Below, piece after piece: positions 31,462 to 51,257 of a stretch of 64,000 nt of DNA. Origin of the DNA: Leptoclinus maculatus (taxonomy: Eukaryota; Chordata; Actinopteri; Perciformes; Stichaeidae). A program made the position numbers and the translations under genes. Under the pieces are notes generated by a model. The model saw only the letters and a program-made list of their open reading frames with translations. It did no database searches and was not told the origin of the DNA. How positions within the stretch are numbered: position 1 is the stretch's first letter; each line of letters opens with the position of its first letter. Location of the stretch: the NCBI GenBank assembly GCA_032191485.1, contig JAVDOI010000002.1, positions 2,734,522-2,798,521 of the forward strand, given 5' to 3'.

Positions 31462-32564
31462 TATAGCAAAGTCATACGGCCAAGCATTGAACACACACAC
31501 CTATTGCAAAATGCACACACATAAACAGATGGCCGAACGATTAACCATGAATTATCTGTGACCTACTGTATTAGTTCCTCTTTTGGTGATGCCTGCGCTT
31601 AGCCAGGTATACACATACAGTTCCTCTTTTGATGTTTCATGCATTTTAGCCACCAACACATACAGACAAAGGTAACCTTTTATAACATATGACCTATATA
31701 TTATTATTATTCTTGATATTTTACCACTTATTGCTTCGGGATAGGGCTCCTACCTCATAAAGGTAGCAGTCAAATAACCTTGCCAAAGAGTACTTATATT
31801 TAAAAGTTTACTCTGTTACATAATCCATGCTTGGCAACAAACCTGTATCATCGTTTTTTACTGTGATATGTTTCCATTGTCTTGTACCTAACAGTGAGCA
31901 GATGTGCCATACGTCCTGAGTAACAGTGGGGGGGTCACTAAAGTCAGAATAGACGGAAGGGGGTCAGATAAGGCCCTGACCAGAGCAATAGCCTGTCTGG
32001 GCGGACAGATTATCTGTGTATATGCCAGAATTGGCCCAGAGGTGGATGTCGCATTACAATATTTTGGTAGTAAAGCTATTACTGGGCCAAAGGTTGTTAC
32101 ATAGGTCATGGCCCAATACTATGTTGTTAGTTTTTGGCCCACAACGCTGACTGAATGCAACGTGCTGTGAAGTATACATGTCGTTGCTGGGCCAGAACCG
32201 ATTAAACCAACATCACCCAGCATTTTTTTTATGCAAGGTGCAACAGGGAAGATGACATTGTTTTTAACTACAGCCTGTCCCGAATTGACGCACTCGTGTC
32301 TACATTTCACAAAATGCAATTGTCTTGTCGACCCAACTGCCAGTTAAATACACATTATAAAATAGCACATCTACCTAGTTTTTATTACATTAGTTTTCAT
32401 TTAGTCAATCACAATCGTGTGAAATCCTTCGGAGGACACCAGCAAACACCACCGCCCGTGCGGGAGACCCTTTTGATTATACCAAGCGCTCCTCAAAACC
32501 TCGCCGTGATTGGGAAACGAGTTTGCCTTCAGTGCACAGTGGATTTCATCAGTTGTCAGTCCAC

Positions 32565-33423
32565 CAGTCACCCTCACAGGGAATTCAGTATAATATAATA
32601 TATATATCATATAATAATATTCTGTATAATATAATAATATATATATCATATCATATTCTGTATAATATAATAATATATATATCATATAATAATATTCACT
32701 ATAATATAAAACACACACACACACATATATATATATATAATTATTTATATATAACTATATATCCATTCCTCAGACAGGTGCTTCATGTCCCTCACTCCCT
32801 AACTGTCCATGCTGGATCTGTCCCCGTTGTTTTAAAAAGCAAAATAAGTTATTAGCATGACTGCATCCAGCGAGCCAAACCTGTCTGGTGTACAGCTACT
32901 AGAGAAGCTTCATGTACTGCTTCTCTGTCCTGCTAGTCTGCTGTCTGATTGTGAGGTCAGGCTGATCTGGGATCAGCTCTTTCAGTAGTTTCTCCTCTCA
33001 GTTCTCCTCTCACGAGAACGCGCAGCTTGGGGCAGAACGAAATCTGCCCCAAGCTGAATCTATTTGAGGACGCTGATTGGCTAAATTGTATGTCACTCAT
33101 TTATATCTTAAGTCAGCATTAAAGCATCATTGGCTAAACTGCTTCATAGACCCGCCTCTTTGGGGCAGTTTCTCCAGCGCCCCAGCCAGCTGAGACGTGC
33201 ACACGCAGAGAGGAAGAGCAGACAGGCAGAGAGGACGTGCAGGAAAAGCATATATTTACCGCAGATCATATTTTACACATATTACTGGGTGATTCCATGT
33301 TTCAAAAACACAAATATTGTCAATTTGTATAGTTTATTATTATTATTATTTATTTTATTTTTTATTATTTGTAGCTCAAGGGGGGGCGGCGCCCTAGCGC
33401 CCTCTATGGACCAGCCGCCACTG
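32565..33423. mobile_element. Non-autonomous hAT element with internal deletion
   Basis: The right end reads GACCAGCCGCCACTG. An exact 8-bp target duplication, CAGTCCAC, flanks both sides (32,557-32,564 and 33,424-33,431). Most of the body matches the hAT element at 43,891-44,670, but here the left terminus is CAGTCACCCTC. CAGT is joined directly to the interior AGTCACCCT motif, so about 200 bp of the left arm are missing. The body contains an AT-rich tract and a small hairpin around CTTGGGGC/GCCCCAAG. Confidence 0.85.
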
Positions 33424-33431
33424 CAGTCCAC

Positions 33432-34679
33432 TATCGGTGAGTAACATATTTGTTAAAAATATATATTTTATTTCCCACAATCAAAAGGTTGTCTGTTAGT
33501 AGTGTGTGTGTGTTTAAACTGCAGTTTCGATCCCTATTCTTTCTCAGCTGAAATTGTATTAGCAGCAGCTACTCTTGCTAGCTAGTTCAGTACTTACGTA
33601 ACGTTACACTACCTCATTAAAACCTGCCGGTGTCATGCCAAAATGTGAGCGTCTGCCAGGAACTGACCGTCGTTTGAGACACCGGTTAGCTCACGATTTA
33701 ATTTGCCATCGGTCAAATTCAATACTTGTGAATCAGAAATGAAGGGTAAGGCATTAATAAGTAAGCAGAGGGCTACTTGGATTTGACATATTATAAAACG
33801 CTAACTTTTACATGATAATCGCTTTATTTTCTTGGTTGAGGACAATTCGGCGGCAAATGTACTTAAATCAAATGTAATGGTGCTGTAAGGGTGCGGGCCA
33901 CATACGATGTACCGACAACGGCCCAGTAGTAAGTAACACAATGTGGGCCTGTTGTGGAAAGTTGGCGGGAGAGGGAAAGACGTTCTGCCAGTGATTGTTT
34001 TTATGGTTAGGAATAGGATTAGGGATATTTTTAACACCGATCAGTTACAGAAAATAAAATGCAGGTAGTTTAAATATTAATGTAATATGATAATTTTCCA
34101 GATAGTCAGAACATTTCATTGAAAGCTGTACATATATAGTTAAATGTGTAAAAGTGTTGAGTCATGCAACTCAGTAGGCAGGCTACAAAATGATCGCAGG
34201 ACTTTCTCATATGATTTAAAACTTCATTCAAAAAATTAAGTGCACATCTGCAATTTTGGTCATACATTTTTAACTAATTTGCATATATATTGTCTTTACA
34301 GATTCCTTTGTCCTTTACGCCGACCCGGAGAGTTTGTAAAAGTTTTGCTGTGTAAAGTACAAGTTGCTGAGTCACTGGACCGGAGGATGTGATTGCGGAC
34401 TGAGACAGACTGTCGGTGTGTTTCTGGTGAGGATTTCACCGCCGTGGCCGTCACCTCCGCTGTCGGCAAGGTTTTTTGGACGACATACTGTTTTTTCTCA
34501 AGGACTGACATTGAATTGTGATTTTGGATTTGCTGTGTAACTGTTTCTGCTGAGGACGATGATTCGGGAGGCAGCACCGCACCCGAGCTACACAGGCCTG
34601 CAACCTTTTCTTATTTTAATGTGAGTGAGTGTGTGTGGGCCCATGAGTGTTTTAAAGGAAATTTGAGTGTTCTGTCATA
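33432..34679. other. Non-coding stretch, nothing recognised
   Basis: A possible acceptor (TTGTCTTTACAG) precedes GC-richer sequence at 34,302-34,610, but the frames after it do not resemble a known protein. No terminal repeats were found. Confidence 0.35.
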
Positions 34680-35104
34680 CTGTAAGGCAGGGGTCGCCAA
34701 TAGGCGGACCGCGGTCCGGATCCGGACCCAGACGCTGTCCGATCCGGACCCGGACGTATAATTGATGGATAATTGAGAATTGTACATTTTGGCGGAGCGC
34801 TTCTGTTTTAACCTGCGCAGCTTTTCTGGCCTTTACGGCACTCATTCAGCAGTTCAGGAAACACACCGACCAATTACATACATTGTAAATAATCTCACGT
34901 GACGCTACTCAGCCAATCGAATGTTTATTCCAAAATGCATCGTGAGTCGAGTGAGATTACGCAGACAGGCAGGAGACGGAGCGAGAGCAGTGAGAGAAGT
35001 GAGTAAATCGGAGAAGCAAGTTAACATGGCGTGCTCTAAAAAGAGAAAAGTGGACCTCGAAAACAGAGCTTTAACAAAGAATGGACGGACTCGTATTTGT
35101 TCAT

Positions 35105-36178
35105 GGTCCGTGTACGCTTTAGTCATCTGTTTTACCGTTCATTGGATAATACGGAAATACCGTGGTATTCTCGTTTTTCGTTTCAAACCAGAAAACGGAA
35201 ATGGGTGGTCGTATTTCCGTTTTTGGTTCTGAATTAAAAAACGGAAAAACCACAGAACCAAAGTCAAATATCAGAGTAAGTTGAACCCAAAATGAATTAA
35301 TTAACTTGTCTTTTCCATTCAGTACAACATAGAAGCACATATGACTACATATTGATAAATGATAGAAAAACACATTAAGGCTATCATCATTAAATTTACA
35401 CTAAATATATGAGATTACATGTAAAGAATATATCGATATCTGAGATCAAAACACTCTTAGCTCAATATAAGGAAAGACATCATCAAAGAGAATGAAACTT
35501 AAATGAGGATGAGTTCCAAGCGTAGCGGGTTCCAAGCGTAAAGGGTTCCACACGTAACGGGTTCCAAGCATAACGGGTTCTACGTGTAACGGTTCCGCGT
35601 GTAACTGGTTCCACGCGTAACAGGTTCCACAGGTTCCGCGCGTAATGGGTTCCACGCGTAACGCATTTCACGGGTTCCCTGCGTAACGGGTTCCAAGCAT
35701 AAAGGGTTCCACAGGTTCCACGCGTAACAGGTTCTGCGAGTAACGTGTTCTGCGTGTAACGTGTTCTGCGTGTAACGTGTTCTGCGCGTAACGGGTTCTG
35801 TGCGTAACGGGTTCTGCGCGTAAGGGGTTCCGCGCGTAAGGGGTTCCGCGCGTAAGGGGTTCCGCGCGCAAGGGGTTCCGCGCGTAAGCGGTTCCCTGCG
35901 TAACGGGTTCGGTGCGTAACGGGTTCGGTGCGTAACGGGTTCCTTGCGTAACGGGTTCCTTGCGTAACGGGTTCCTCGCGTAACGGGTTCCTCGAGTAAC
36001 TGGTTCCCTGCGGAACGGGTTCAGTGCGTAACGGATTCCGTGCGTAACGGGTTCCTCGCGTAACGGGTTCCTCGCGTAACGGGTTCCGCAAGAACGAAAA
36101 ACGAGAATACCATGGTATTTCCGTATTTAATTTTTTACGAATTAACGGTAAAACAGATGACTAAAACGTACACGGACC
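35105..36178. mobile_element. Nested long-inverted-repeat element filled by a minisatellite
   Basis: Left arm starts GGTCCGTGTACGCTTTAGTC and the right arm, reverse-complemented, starts GGTCCGTGTACGTTTTAGTC. The arms stay similar for about 75-80 bp, through TACGGAAATACC and TATTCTCGTTTTTCGTT. Between them are about 250 bp of AT-rich sequence and a roughly 570-bp 16-bp-unit minisatellite. No transposase and no obvious target duplication are visible; GGTCC/GGACC at the edges is simply complementary. I do not recognise the superfamily. Confidence 0.8.
35515..36087. repeat. 16-bp GC-rich minisatellite, ~35 units
   Basis: The unit is close to GCGTAACGGGTTCCNN, 16 bp, with variants CGCG, TGCG, CTGC and AGCG at the junction. 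Units to the left are more degraded than those to the right. The 202-aa minus-strand frame (35,483-36,091), with NPLRxEPVTRGTRYAR-type repeats, exists only because several rounds of a stop-free unit keep the frame open. Confidence 0.95.
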
Positions 36179-36905
36179 CGTTGCCATTATTCAAAGCACC
36201 AATGTGAAACGCCACTACGAGACCAAACATACCCACTCCAATCCGAACTGAGGGCACAGAAAATAAACGATTTAAGAGCCCAATATGAACGTTCCACCAG
36301 AATATTAACAAATTCATTCACTGCCCAACGACGTGCTTACGAATGTTCCCTGAAAGTTGCTTGGATTTTGGGTCAACATAAAAAGCCATTCACTGATGGA
36401 GAGGTTGTCAAGGAGTGCATGAGTGCAGTAGCTGGAACTTTACTTCAGGGGAAACAAAAAGAAGAGTTATGTGAAAAAAATCAAGCAAATACCTGTCAGC
36501 AGCCTCAGCCACAAGGCTCATCTTTCTAAAATCAAGCACTTTCTTTTAAGATAAGTTTTTTATAAGTTCTTTTTTGTGTATTTTATTTTTAGATGGAGCC
36601 ATTACTTTACTTGAAATGAGAGAAGAACATTTATTTATGTATTTCTATGTATTATTTATAATCTATTTGAAAACTGAGAATAATAATTGTTAAAATATAA
36701 TTGATGTGTACTTTCTTTATTTGATTTGACAGTTGTTGACTACACAGATATGTTACTACTACTAGACTTCTTGAATATATATATATATATATATGGCACT
36801 AAGTGGCACAAGTTAGATATTATTGTAATGTTCCGGACCTTTGCCCGAGGAGATTTTCTCAATCTGGACCTTTTGGAATTTTAATTGAAGACCCCTGCTG
36901 TAAGG

Positions 36906-37370
36906 TGTTATTGTTGTTTTGTTTTCTTGTCCCCCAAAAGGGTAATTCATATTTGAACATTTTCAAAAGCTGTCAGTAAACTTATATTTCTTTTTTCATC
37001 CCAATCAGTTGTCTGTGGTCAGTTATTTAATTATTGCTAAGTTTGATATTTCTTTGTTATTCGGAGGGTAATATAAATCCACCAAAATCAGGTAAACCTT
37101 CGTGGTAACTACCTTAGGAGTTCAGAACCCAAACACCCCATCATTCCAGTGTAGGTCTACTCTATAGAGTGTTGGGGTGCTACATGAAATGGGTGCAACA
37201 TATTTGTGTACCTGGGTTAATTTGTGTTGCACTATCCTCTGTTCCTCAATGTGTTTTTGCTTTTTCTTTAGTCTGTCTTTGTGAAAAGCTGAAATATGAT
37301 ACTGGATATTTTGGTATTTTCTTTATATTTAAGCAAGATGCAATCTACAACGTATTAGCACTTGCTAATG
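36906..37370. other. Non-coding stretch, nothing recognised
   Basis: AT-rich, unique-looking sequence between the hAT element and the second duplicated segment. The open frame beginning at 37,169 runs into the CT and minisatellite repeats and is not gene-like. Confidence 0.4.
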
Positions 37371-37477
37371 TACATTTCTCCTGTTTATTTGCGTATACGC
37401 ATACATGGCCAATAAAGCTGATTCTGATTCTTCCTCTTCGACACAGTTTTCTGATCCCTTCCCCCCAACCTCGTTTT

Positions 37478-37517
<40 letters not shown>

Positions 37518-39055
37518 GCAGGATTACAGGAACAACGGGGGACTCTGCACCACCAGAGCTTCCGAAGAGACGGCCCCCACTCTACAGTCTCCATTCCCCT
37601 CGTTCCCGCCAGCCACCGGACACCAACGGTCCCCCATCGCTCCCCCAACCTTCTTTCTACAACCCTCTCTACCCTCCTTGTTTCTTCTTCACTACACCCT
37701 TTCATCCCTCTACCCCATCCCTACCGTACATCCCTTCATCCCTCTACCCCATCCCTACCCTACATCCCTTCATCCCTCTACCCCATCCCTACCGTACATC
37801 CCTTCATCCCTCTACCCCATCCCTACCCTACATCCCTTCATCCCTCTACCCCATCCCTACCGTACATCCCTTCATCCCTCTACCCCATCCCTACCCTACA
37901 TCCCTTCATCCCTCTACCCCATCCCTACCGTACATCCCTTCATCCCTCTACCCCATCCCTACCCTACATCCCTTCATCCCTCGACCCCATCCCTAGACCC
38001 CATTGTAAGAGCCACATTCAATTTGCTGTTAGAGATCAATAAAACACGTCTTGCTTTCACCTACGAGCGGTGTCGGTGTGAGCTATGTGCATAGGACCAG
38101 AAACACGTGTCAACTTAAGGTTTACATTCTGATAAAGGTTTGGACGCTACACCCATCCCTAATCCCTTCATCCCTCGACCCCTTCCGCTTCCTAAATCTA
38201 ACAATCATTCCATCACGCAATAAACCTCTTGAAACTCATATTGTTATTGGTGTGGTCCTTGTTAGTGAAATGTAACTTAGAGAAGCCATATGGATCTGTG
38301 GCTCTCCAAAGCAGGCGTCAGCTGTACACAGTGTTCTACACATAGTGCAGTTCGACACACACATACGCACACACACATATAGCAAAGTCATACGGCCAAG
38401 CATTGAACACACACACCTATTGCAACACCCACACCCACACACACACACACACCCACCCACACATGCACATACACGCACACACGCACACACACACACACAC
38501 ACACATCAACATATAGCAAAGTCATACGGCCAAGCATTGAACACACACACCTATTGCAAAACGCACAAACATAAACAGATGGGCGAACGATTAACCATGA
38601 ATTATCTGTGACCTACTGTATTAGTTCCTCTTTTGGTGATGCCTGCGCTTAGCCAGGTATACACATACAGTTCCTCTTTTGATGTTTCATGCGTTTTAGC
38701 CACGAACACGTACAGACAAAGGTAACCTTTTATAACATATGACCTATATATTATTATTATTCTTGATATTTTACCACTTATTGTTTCGGGATAGGGCTCC
38801 TACCTCATAAAGGTAGCAGTCAAATAACCTTGCCAAAGAGTACATATATTTAAAAGTTTACTCTGTTATATAATCCATGCTTGGCAACAAACCTGTACCA
38901 TCGTTTTTTACTGTGATATGTTTCCATTGTCTTGTACCTAACAGTGGGCAGATGTGCCATACGTCCTGAGTAACAGTGAGGGGGTCACTAAAGTCAGAAT
39001 AGACGGAAGGGGGTCAGATAAGGCCCTGACCAGAGCAATAGCCTGTCTGGGCGGA
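37371..39055 (+). repeat. ~1.7-kb duplicated segment, copy 2
   Basis: Counterpart of 29,932-32,005 in the same orientation. It begins inside the L2 3' UTR, 60 bp before the element's GGCCAATAAAGCTGATTC end, with no upstream LINE sequence. It has about nine 34-bp minisatellite units (37,696-38,000) and shorter CT and CA tracts. It stops at CTGTCTGGGCGGA, after which the flanks of the two copies diverge. GTACA occurs at both edges of this copy (37,370 and 39,056), a possible short target duplication. Confidence 0.9.
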
Positions 39056-41660
<2,605 letters not shown>

Positions 41661-41900
41661 CAGGGGCGGATCCATACGTTGTTAACATTCGGGGTTCAGC
41701 CCAAACCTGGTGGGGGGCCAGTCATTTTTTGTGTGACCTATTTACGGCATCTTTATGCACTAACTTTTTGCAAGCAAATTGAGATAATAGAACGCCTAAA
41801 ATCTATATATCTTTCGGGAAAAACATGATAGTTGCCAAGGAAACAATCATCCTGTAGAGTCTACATGCTATATTGTATCTTCTTGTTCTCAAACTGTATT
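41661..41900 (+). mobile_element. hAT-like terminus fragment, left of dnase1 copy A
   Basis: Starts CAGGGGCGGATCCATACG. An inverted relative ends at 50,294 with GGCTCCGCCCCTG, and the two share CCAAGGAAACAAT and neighbouring bases in opposite orientation. Only one end of each is recognisable. They flank dnase1 copy A as an inverted pair. Confidence 0.5.
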
Positions 41901-42446
41901 CATCATTCTGACACCGTAGCCCAACAAATGTTGAGAATGACTCACTGAACAAAAGTCAAAAATTGTCTTATGTTACTATTTTTTTAATTCCATAACGTAC
42001 TTAATTAGGCTAGGATTAAGCGTTAACAGCATTAATGATCTGGAACCTATTGTTGTTACACAGTTGGAGAACAAGTCTTGCAGATTATCTAACAATATAC
42101 ACAGGGACTGGTTTTGCTTGATCTTTAATAAGATGTTACTAACAGAATAATGATTCTCCTGCTGGAGTAATAATTTACTCAGGATGCCTCTGCAAAAAGC
42201 AGCACATGAAACGCCAGGTTGCGGACTCACAGTAAGATTAACTACCAGGAATAGGGATCCTGCTGCTGTGTGTCCAGGGGTGCAGGTGTTGGTGCGTCTC
42301 TGACTCCCACAGCAGGGCAGAGAGTCTTTCAGGCTCCTCTAGCATGCAGTATAACTATTACATGCTAACTGTCCTTGTGTCATAAAATCAAGACTTAGAA
42401 TGATGTATTTTAAATATACACACTAATGTGACCTCTTTGACCCAGG

Positions 42447-48958
<6,512 letters not shown>

Positions 48959-49065
48959 AAGGGTACCTAAATCATGACCGTTGCAGAGACCTCCACGGTG
49001 AATTGAGATAATGACTCAGTGGGGGAACCCGCTGCAACCATGCAGCATTGAATTGACGAGACCAA

Positions 49066-49071
49066 AATAAA
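49066..49071 (+). terminator. dnase1: Polyadenylation signal of dnase1 copy A
   Basis: AATAAA about 108 bases after the stop, in the phrase GAGACCAAAATAAACAAAT that is conserved with copy B (56,079-56,084). The short 3' UTR fits the DNase I family. Confidence 0.8.
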
Positions 49072-50050
49072 CAAATTATTTCTGCTATTCTGTTTTGTCA
49101 TTTTTTTCAAACAAAAGTCCATTCACCTTCATTGTATCAAATAGCAGCACAATTTTCAGAGGTATGTATCGAAAACGTTGCACAAAAAACTAAAGCTATC
49201 TGCATGTCGTGACGCCAGCAGTAGTAGCAGTACGTCTGTCTCTGTTGCCTTGAAACCAAAAGAGACTTTATGAGGATCATTTTTAAAGATAAAAATGAAA
49301 GTGACGATGTGATTTTAACAGCTTCATTTCATTCCTTAATCACAGGAATCAATCCTCTGACAACAAAAACTATCATTGCTTCAGATAATTCAGGCTAAAT
49401 GTTGATAAAACTGTTAGATCACAAAGGCATCGCCCACTGTGGGCTGTTCAAATGCACCCAGGGTTACTTTTATTAGTTATGGTTCATGAAGGTACAGCAA
49501 GGCTAGGCACTCGGTGGAGACCGGCCTGTGGCAATAACTGACTGTTCGCTAAAGCCCTCCCCCGAAAAGCAAATGTCCAATCACCACATAGCAACCGTAA
49601 CTGGGCAAAGAAGGTCTGTGAAGCTTTGGCTAACTAGCATACTGAATATTTCACAAAATATGGTTTGATGGTAAATTGGAACGGATTAATGTTACTTTAA
49701 ATAAAGTATTTAGAAATTTGGATAGAAAACATTTATGTCACTGAATCATTTGTGTCTATCAAGGTTCAAGGTTAAGTTATTGTCACTGTCCAACACAGGG
49801 TTAGCAACAAAATGCAGTTGTTCCTTTCTGCTACATAAGTGAAACAAACTACTTATTATGGTGAGTGTTCCACGAGCTTGCTGGTTGAACAGTGAAGGTG
49901 AGCTGCTGCAGGGAGCTGTACTCAATGATCTTAGCACAATTGACACAAATGAACATGTGACACCAAAGGCAGATGCGTTTTTCAACTAGTGTCACGAAGT
50001 CCCCCAAACAAGTGTATCATTCTATAAGTTTCCCCTCTCTCCTAGCATAG
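49072..50050. other. Downstream flank shared by both dnase1 copies
   Basis: About 49,425-49,635 matches 56,238-56,440 (AAAGGCATCGCCCACTGTGG, GGCACTCGGTGGAGACCGG, AGCAAATGTCCAATCAC). The duplicated block therefore extends roughly 0.5-0.7 kb past the gene. No coding sequence was seen. Confidence 0.7.
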
Positions 50051-50294
50051 ATATGTAGGGTGAAATTTAGCGCATTCTTGAAACCTATTTTTGTTAAACA
50101 AAACAGGATGTGGGCTCTGCAGGACGATTGTTTCCTTGGAAACTGCACATCATTCCTAAATTATGGCAGATTGTTAGGCCCTCTTTTTATCTCGTAAGGC
50201 TCGTAAAATAATGTATATAGCTGCCATGAATGGTTTACAATCCCTCCCCGGCCCCCCTTAGGTTTGGGCAGAGCCCTGGATGGCTCCGCCCCTG
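50050..50294 (-). mobile_element. hAT-like terminus fragment, right of dnase1 copy A
   Basis: Ends TGGATGGCTCCGCCCCTG at 50,294. It is the inverted partner of the fragment starting at 41,661, sharing CGATTGTTTCCTTGG and neighbouring bases. The other end was not identified. Confidence 0.5.
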
Positions 50295-51257
50295 CTGTGG
50301 AGCCCTGCAAATGTGACCTATCAACACAGTGAGTTGGTGGTGAGTTGAATAATTCTAGAAACTAAATCAAATCAAAAGCAGAAATTCTTTGAATTTCTAT
50401 TATAAGACTGCCACATTGTAGCCGACAAATAAAACCACTGTGAGAGCAAATTTTCAGAACGGGCCTCCTTGACCTGAAAACCCCGATCCCCATCCGCAAC
50501 ACACCTCCTCTCTTCACCCCTCCCCTCCAGCCTGACCCGGTCACATGCACTGTGCAGGTAAATAAAAACCTCCCGAGAGAAGTTGCAGAGGAGCCTCCGG
50601 GGATTCACACAAGCAAAGCCTCTGTGCCCTGCTCACAACAGGCCTTCTCCTTCCCCACACGACTCACAGAAGCAGGTAAATATGCACCTCGGACTCTTCT
50701 TTCATGCAAAAATGTTTTTCGTCGCAGTAACATGGATGAATTATTTAGTACAATATTATAAAACAGTTTGTTGTTGTGGAGAATCATCATTCTTGCAGAC
50801 TATCCAACACTATGCACAGATCCTACTTGATGTCACAGTAACACAGTATATGGTTTTTAATCTGGCTGACTAAATGTAATTTACAGTCACATTTTATGTT
50901 GGATCACCAATACAAAACGCCACCACACTCGAGCTGATGATATTTTACAACCTCCGCACCAGTGTAACCACAGTAAAAGGATAATGTAATCTCCCGCAAT
51001 GCCGGAGGTAATATTTGACCCAGGATCCCCTCTGCAAACAGCAGCGCATGAACCGACTCGGAGTTATATAAACATGCATACATGTGTCCAGGTGTGCAGG
51101 TGTTGGTGCGTCTCTGACTCCCACAGCAGGGCAGAGAGTCTTTCAGGCTCCTCTAGCATGCAGAACTATTACATGCTAACTGTCCTTGTGTCATACAATC
51201 AAGATTTAGAGTGATGTATTTTAAATATACACACTAATGTGACCTCTTTGGCCCAGG
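50295..51257 (+). promoter_or_regulatory. dnase1: Upstream region of dnase1 copy B, possible non-coding exon
   Basis: From about 50,796 it is alignable with the upstream region of copy A (from about 42,075), including GGTGTTGGTGCGTCTCTGAC and ACATGCTAACTGTCCTTGTG. Donor-like CAG/GTAAAT occurs at 50,554 and again at 50,676. Either could end a 5' UTR exon spliced to the acceptor GGCCCAG at 51,256. This is inference; no promoter element was proven. Confidence 0.4.

Larger units (their letters stand above)
35026..36530 (+). pseudogene. hAT (BED-finger type) transposase relic, interrupted
   Basis: The first part (35,026-35,104) is read MACSKKRKVD to about KEWTDSYLF after allowing one frame change. 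The second part (from about 36,180) carries the histidine half of a BED-like zinc finger and then QQRAYECSLKVAWILG-like sequence in shifted frames with stops. The cysteine half of the finger is missing at the insertion site. This matches ZBED/SCAND3-type hAT transposases in the order of motifs only. Confidence 0.6.
34688..36897 (+). mobile_element. hAT element with broken transposase, hosting a nested element
   Basis: Ends are CAGGGGTCGCCAAT and, reverse-complemented, CAGGGGTCTTCAAT. The 8-bp target duplication CTGTAAGG is exact (34,680-34,687 and 36,898-36,905). A plus-strand transposase N-terminus begins at about 35,026 with MACSKKRKVD, as in BED-finger hAT transposases. It is cut at about 35,104 by the nested element and resumes after 36,178 with a VKRHYETKH-like zinc-finger half. 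A segment resembling the start of the catalytic region follows, and then the frame ends near 36,530. The catalytic and dimerisation parts are absent, so the copy is dead. Confidence 0.85.

Noticed and set aside
35515..36087. CRISPR-like regular array
   Set aside because: The 16-bp units are contiguous with no unique spacers, in a vertebrate genome. It is a minisatellite.
35483..36091. 202-aa minus-strand arginine/threonine-rich repeat protein
   Set aside because: It exists only because a 16-bp unit is stop-free over three rounds. It lies inside a nested transposable element with no splice or start context.
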